The position numbers and the translations under genes are program-made. Positions 58,508 through 64,000 of a stretch of DNA of 64,000 nt are shown here, piece by piece (within the stretch, counting starts at the first letter, position 1; every line of letters starts with the position of its first letter). The DNA is from Moniliella sp. 'wahieum' (taxonomy: Eukaryota > Basidiomycota > Moniliellomycetes > Moniliellales > Moniliellaceae), in NCBI GenBank assembly GCA_003971905.1, contig RSEE01000015.1:868001-932000 (forward strand), read 5' to 3'. The notes beneath the pieces were generated by a model. It saw only the letters and a list, made by a program, of their open reading frames with translations, searched no databases and was not told the DNA's origin.

Positions 58508-61500
58508 ATGGAAACGGACACGTCCCTCTCCCCATTGTCCCCGTTAGGCAGCGTGCCCTCCTCGACCCCCCTTTCCGCCGCGAAGCAAAGCGCAAGAGCG
58601 GACCCACCACTTCCCCTTCCCCTTCTTCTGCTGTCCTCAAGAAGCCCAAACCCACTTCGAACCCCCTGGCCGATCAGTCGGTCGAGCCCGACTCGTCAAC
58701 CGGCACGATCCGCCGCATGAGCGGCCGCCTCTCCACCGCCAAGGGCCGTGCGCGCAGTACAGCCGTGCGCGTGCCCACCAAGCCCGCGTCATGGCCGCCA
58801 GCCCGCTCCCACCGGTGGAGGGGGGGCGGGGGGAAGGTCTGATGAGTCCCGCTTCTCCCTCTGGTCATCTGGGTCACTGTCACCAGCACCGCCGATTCTG
58901 TGGTCGACCAATGCTACAGTGCACGGTTGTACGCGATAACCACCAGCGCTGTCGGTTGCGGTATTGTGACTATGCGCTAAGGCCTACTATGGTCTTTCGC
59001 GCGACGCGATTGTCACGCGCGGCCGGGACCCGTCGGCGGGGGACCCGAACAAGGTTCAGCTTGGGCTGGATCCGAGCCAGATGTGCTCGGCGTCCGAGGC
59101 TGGGTTTGTTTGCTTGCCCACGGTGCACTGGGACATGCGACTGTTCGGTCTGTCGCAACCATCGCGGCGTGCCTCCATTGGCGGCGCCTCCTTTGACGCC
59201 TACGGACAACACACACGATCTCCATTCCCATGCTCATAACTATGTGGACGGGGAGGATGCTGAGAGGAGGAAACCCTGCCGGATACCCCCGTCCGCAATG
59301 GCAAGCAAACTGCTAAAGGAAAAGCTAAGCCCAAGACTAAGGCTAAGCCTAAGAAGGCAAAGCCTCAATCGGGTACGTCCAAGTCTGCCAAGCAGACCAA
59401 ACCAGTCAAGCCCAGAGCCAGGCCCAAAGTCAAGGCCAAAGCATATGCCAAGGAGGATTTGATTAGCTCGGATGAAGAGGCTTCAATCAACTTGGATGGG
59501 GACGCTTCGATCATCTTGGATGAGGACGTTTCGATGAGCTCGGATGAGGAGACTTCAACCAGCTCGGATGAGGAGGCCCTGGCGGCCAAGATCCCGAAGA
59601 AAATGGTGGCGCCCAAGCGCAAATCGATTTCCAAATCTGCAAAGGAGAGTTTCGACCAAAGCAAAGCGAAGTGAGGACGACCATCTGATGGATGTCAATG
59701 AACAAGACATGGAAACCTCCTCTGGCTCGGAGCCACCATCGTCCCCACCCACCAGCCCAAGGAAAATCGAGGAAAACCGATGTCGTCTCTAAGGCCAAAA
59801 CCGCACCCAAGAAGGCATCGGCCAAGACTAAAAAGACGACCGCTGGTAAAGGGGTCAAATCCACAACGACCAAGGCGAAGTCCTCTGCCGCTAAGAGCAA
59901 GACGGCCGCCAAGTCTACAGACACGACCAAGGCGAACAAGAAAGCTTCGGATAAAGCGAAGGCCAAGGTTACGCCTACCAAGGATGCTAACGCAACTCCT
60001 ACTAAAGGAGCCAAGGGGACGCCCACGAAGGCAATTACACCGGCCAAAGGCAGAAAATCGGCCGCCAAGGACAACTTCAACATTCGCCCCAAGCCTGTTG
60101 TTACTCCGCCGGACTTGGCGGAGGCGCCTCTTACTGAGGTGTAGGGACATCCTTGCCCGCGGCCAATCTGTTCGCTCGAATGTGGATTTACGAGGCTCTC
60201 GTTCGTTTTGATGCTGTCGCCACCCCCGCCACGATTCTCCGGCGACTCGACAGATTCGATGACTGGGATCCGCGTATGCTCAACCTGATTCTCGAAGCGG
60301 TGACAGCTTGTCTCGCAGGCACGACGATCAAGTCGCTCCAGATTAGTGCCAAGCCGACGTTCCATGGTACGATGCAGGGTGTTATGCCCCTGGTGCGTGC
60401 GGTCCGAATCCACCACGCGCCCGACGCATCGACGCGTGGCGAGGCATGGGAAGCAGCACGAGCGTGGCTCGAGGCGGAGCGGGTGACGATCGAGGACCTT
60501 CCTGACATTGAGCACCACTTTATCGAAGAGCCCGATGAACAGGTATCTACGCCTGCGTCCGACTTCGCTCTAGCACCAGGCACGAGCAGACGCGTCCTTA
60601 CTCGTGCGGGCCGGGCCAAGCTCAACAACGTTTATATCCCTCGCAAGAGCTTGCGCGAGGCGTCGATCCACAGCGAAGATGACCTGGAAGAGGATGACGA
60701 GGACGACAAAGAGGGTGGCGAGGACGACATGGACTACGATGGTGTCCAGTCCCCAGATGCAAGCGAGGGTGAGGGTGAGGATGAAGCCACTCGATCAGAG
60801 TCAATTGTCTCTCAGACTCGCCGTGGTCGTGCTTCATGGAACAGCAAAGAAAGTCCCTCGAATGCTGACCAGACGGAGCTGAGGCGCTCCGGGCGCACCC
60901 AACGGGGCCAACCTCAATCGGGAGTGGCATCCCGCGTCCCGTCTGTTTCGGTGCCAGCTTCCCGCCAAGCCTCGGTTCTGCCCAGCAGCGCCCATGTGCC
61001 TCTCGCTCCCGGTCAGGAAGGGCCGGCTGAATCAGAGCTTTCCTCTGAATCCGCGCAAGTCACTGTGACGCCTACCCCTCCCCATCTGCACCCGTGCCCG
61101 CCCCGCCTTTCGAGCAACGCGTCGCCATTCTCGGTGCGTTGATCAACAATTTCGTTCCTCGCACAAGTGCCGTGCGCACGGATCTGATCGAGGGATGGAG
61201 CAGTGTCCTGCGTCGGAGCGAGAGGCCCGTGCGGACATGAACCGGATCAAGACGGAGCACAAGGAGCGCATGCAGGCACTGAACGAAAAGTTGGACAGTG
61301 AGACGGTTCAGCGGTATATTGAGGAGCTGGGGCGCAAAGTACGTCTACCCACCCACTTTCCTTCTTCCTTTCCCTTTCCCTTGCTTTTTCCTGACTGTTT
61401 TCTTCACTCCAGAAATCTCGCGAGCAGCGCAACTTTGCCTGGAGCTTACTACAACGCAAAGTGCAACTCTACAATCGCCTCAACCGAACCAAAATGCGCT

Positions 61501-62464
61501 CCGGCCCGCTCGGTACCGATGTTGATGGTCGTGAGTACTGGCATTTGGCCGAGTATGTCGAATCGATGCCCAAGAATACCGAGGGCCGATGGGCGTGGGG
61601 ACTTTACATTTACGGCAAACCATTCCCCCACGCTACAACCGTTGCGGAGCTCACGGCCAAGCCGGATCCAACCAAGACTGATGAGCCTAATGAGGCAAGC
61701 CAGTCCGCCCCCGAGTCTGTCGAGGCGACGTGCAGGATCGCAGCGTTGCCCAACCGTCACCCGATCCAACCGAGACAGATGAAGCTAAGCCGCTCAATGG
61801 AGTCAAGGAGGCCAAGGCAGGGCAGATACCAGGCGACCCACGGACGAGCCCTCGCTCTCCCCGTCGCCCGAGGCACAAGTGTGGGCACAAGAAAAGTTTG
61901 TGTTGGAGCAGGAGCCGAGGGCAGATGGTCAACTGGCGTACTGGATCTAAGATGACAAAACACATTCAGTATCGTCTTGCTTCCGTTGAAGCCGATGAGA
62001 AGCGCGCGCGTGAGCTGGCAAAGTGGCAGCGTGCCGTTCTCAAGACCGAAAATGAAGCGCTTGCTGCAGCACCGAGCAGGAAAAGCAAGACTCGAGCCAG
62101 CTTCTCTGCAGCGGGCGTACCTTTCCTTGCGCCAGGTGAGGGGGCGCGCTGGGCCGCTTCAGCGGCTGCATCAATCGTGCCTAGCCCCTCGTCGGAAGAG
62201 GCCTTGAAGGAGCATGAGGTACCTGGGCACAGCCCCTCCTTGGGGTTGCTGGACAATGAGCTGGCCACACCTTCGGCTCAGGCCAAGATTGATGCACTGG
62301 AAGAGGTTGTCCGTTTGTCTGAAACTGCTTACGAGGAGAAACGCAAAGCTCGCCGGGTTCAGGTGGAGGAGTTGTGCCAGCACCTGGACAAGGTGCTGGA
62401 ATACTTTATGTTCCACCTCGGCTTTGTGGAGCGCTCAGAGGTGGAGACGGAGACAGTGAGTTAA
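58508..62464 (+). CDS. Chromatin-type protein: zf-4CXXC_R1 zinc finger plus DDT/WHIM-like region
   Basis: Likely nuclear DNA/chromatin protein of over 1,250 residues. After a Ser/Pro-rich start (METDTSLSPLSPLGS) comes a Cys-rich zinc finger at 58870-59170: CHQHRRFCGRPMLQC, VVRDNHQRCRLRYCDY and ACPRCTGTCDCSVCRNHRG, matching the zf-4CXXC_R1 domain of CDCA7/R1-type proteins. A Lys/Ala-rich, histone-H1-like linker with acidic Ser-Asp-Glu clusters covers 59290-60140. Then comes a DDT-like helical region (LFARMWIYEALVRFDAVATP, LRRLDRFDDWDPRMLNLILE), acidic and basic tracts, and SGPLGTDVDGREYWHL with a WHIM-type signature. A C-terminal coiled coil ends at 62464. Intron: 61339-61412 (GTACGT to TCCAG). 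About seven frame changes are needed. A split into two genes near 60145 is possible but less likely, as the DDT-like region needs both frames. Confidence 0.78.
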
Positions 62465-62699
62465 GCAACAGCTCGTCCTGAGCTTGTCATGTTTATGTCT
62501 CTCTGTGCAACTTTTGTTCTGATCAAACCGCGTCTAACATGCATCATACGATAGAGTGTGTTTTTGCAGCTTATATGGGCGGGTTCCCTACAGGAACCTC
62601 TTCGTCATATAGTCAAGATACCAACTCATATTGATAGTAGGACCAGAGGTCTTCTCTCCCACATTCCTAGTTGCTGTCCTTCTCGACGCTGCTTCATCG
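62465..62699. other. Intergenic gap between convergent genes
   Basis: Short 3' flank shared with the DUF2235 gene. Nothing recognised. Confidence 0.6.
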
Positions 62700-64000
62700 T
62701 CAAGGGTTGTGATCAAAGCGCGAGCGCATCGCTTCGATGCCCTGACCCAGCGAACCAGGACGAAGGTTGTGAGTGTCGGAAACATGGAACTTGTTGACAA
62801 ACTGCTCGGCGACCTTTTGCATGCCTTGGGATGCCTGCATCATATGGTCGTAGGCCTTGTCCTGCATGGTCTGTTCCGTGACGGGTGGCTCTAGCCCGAC
62901 GCCCCAAGACAGGGCCCGCTCGGTAGGGAGGAGCGTGTTGGGGTTGCTAGCCTGTTGCCAGAGGAACCTGAGACGATTCGGGTCCTCCTTGCGCAACGAC
63001 TCAAACTGGGGGGAGTTGGCAGGGTCATAATTCCCACCAACGATAACCGAATAGTGAAGGGCTTCATGCCGAGCGCTACTATTGCCCTGGAGCATGTCAC
63101 TCCACACAACACCCACCAAATTCGCCCGGGTCAGACGCTCAGTGTCCACCTGGCGCACCGCTTGCGCCTCGATCGCAATCCGACTCTCGTGCTCCGTCTG
63201 CTTGGCCCAGGCGTACCGTTTGTCCTGCAGTGACTTGAGATGGTCAAGGTCAATCCCCAGCAGGCCGGAAGGGTGGTCGCGCAGGTTTGCCACCATCCAA
63301 GCCAATGTGATGTCGGACAAGCCGTGGAGGGAGTAGCCTCCGCCCACGTCGGCGTGACAACCTTGGAACCAGGTTTGCTTTAACACCTGGGTTGGAGGCG
63401 CCGTCTTTTGCTGGTACCACAGCGTCGGCAAAAAGTCCTTGCGATCTTCATGAAGAGAGAGCGCGTGAAAGGCATTCTCTACCCCAACGCCCAGACCCGG
63501 GTCAAAGAACGAGCTCAAGTGCTCGTTGCCCAACGTCTTGAACAGTCCCGGCACCCCGAGCGCGCGACTGTGTCCCACACCCTACCACCTTGATCGGCAC
63601 CACCTCCACCGTAGGAGTAGGCATGACAGGGTGGGCAGGGTTGGCTTCATGTGCGAGTGCATTGAAGGAGACAGAGGCAGGTAGACTCAAGTGCTTGAGG
63701 GACTGGCCAACTTTCTCAACAAAGGTGCCCCGAATCAGATCCGACGCCACACTGGTGACGCCCACTGTGCTGCCATTGGGCCAACGACCAGTGATGTCAT
63801 GCAGCACGTAGCACGCCTTGGCAATCGTCCATGGTTCGTCTGGCCGACGATCCATGTAGGCCTGCCACAGTTCGTGGAGCCGAATGCTCTGCGATTGGTC
63901 AACACGCCTGCAAAATCAATCACCCCCGCAATACAGCGCGCCTAAAGGCACCGCGCGAGAAGCCAAACAGGAAAATCTCGTCTCCCGGCTGATAGTTGTC
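62700..64000 (-). CDS. DUF2235 alpha/beta-hydrolase (5' end outside window)
   Basis: C-terminal portion of a DUF2235 (PF09994) protein, a lipase/phospholipase-like hydrolase family common in fungi and related to bacterial Tle1. At the right edge YQPGDEIFLFGFSRGAFR carries the nucleophile elbow GFSRG. The family motif before ALGVPGLFKTLGN follows (GVWDTVG-like, needing a frame change near 63590), then AFHALSLHEDRKDF and WFQGCHADVGGGY with the catalytic His. The remainder is a helical C-terminal cap ending MRSRFDHNP. Introns or frame changes lie near 63900 and 63590. Substrate unknown; the N-terminus lies right of the window. Confidence 0.88.

Noticed and set aside
59692-60144. Histone H1-like Lys/Ala-rich gene
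   Set aside because: Composition resembles H1, but there is no winged-helix globular domain. It links the zinc finger and DDT-like parts of one larger gene.

Overview
The window is fungal nuclear DNA. Genes carry short introns (about 50-90 nt) with GTACGT or GTATGT donors, CTAAC/CTGAC-type branch sites and CAG/TAG acceptors, and several products are fungus-specific: an APSES-ankyrin MBF subunit, MET10, the golgin RUD3, PER1 and a LIM-C1-RhoGAP. The RhoGAP architecture and splice style point to Basidiomycota, perhaps Ustilaginomycotina, but I cannot fix a genus. Both window edges cut genes.

Layout, left to right: the 3' part of a DUF1771/Smr-domain (CUE2-like) gene (+, 1-1.8 kb); an amino-acid permease (-, 2.7-4.7 kb); a relic of a non-LTR reverse transcriptase (6.2-7.4 kb); an unrecognised Ser/Pro-rich protein (+, 10.0-11.9 kb); an MBP1-type cell-cycle transcription factor (-, 12.6-15.6 kb); a DUF1989 metal-binding protein (+, 18.9-19.8 kb); MET10 sulfite reductase flavoprotein (+, 21.4-25.1 kb); PER1 GPI-lipid remodelling protein (+, 27.5-29.4 kb); an 80-residue membrane protein (-, 29.7-30.1 kb); an unrecognised single-span, possibly mitochondrial protein (+, 30.9-31.8 kb); a GPX3-type thiol peroxidase (-, 32.1-32.7 kb); a LIM-LIM-coiled coil-C1-RhoGAP (-, 33.8-37.3 kb); a repeat-rich gap; another Ser/Pro-rich unknown (+, 40.8-42.8 kb); a 5.5 kb AT-richer gene desert with decayed repeats; RUD3 (+, 48.3-49.8 kb); a dynamin-like protein with degenerate GTPase motifs (+, 50.9-53.6 kb); a membrane-anchored GH79 glycosidase (+, 54.3-56.5 kb); a zf-4CXXC_R1 + DDT/WHIM-like chromatin protein (+, 58.5-62.5 kb); and the C-terminal part of a DUF2235 hydrolase (-, 62.7 kb to the right edge). 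There is no operon or gene cluster; these are independent housekeeping and accessory genes.

Two features colour the whole window. First, almost every convincing gene needs several +1/-1 frame changes to be read through, although conserved protein sequence continues across each change. That looks like uncorrected indels in a draft assembly rather than wholesale pseudogenisation, so exon ends and exact protein lengths are approximate. Second, the intergenic DNA is full of short tandem tracts with a strict 7-bp period. Each unit is TGA (or TCA on the other strand) followed by a self-complementary tetranucleotide (ACGT, AGCT, GGCC, TCGA, TGCA, GTAC, CTAG, CCGG, CATG, CGCG), and the phase is kept when the tetranucleotide changes. 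I know of no named element with this grammar. It and the GTPase-dead dynamin are the two observations most worth following up.
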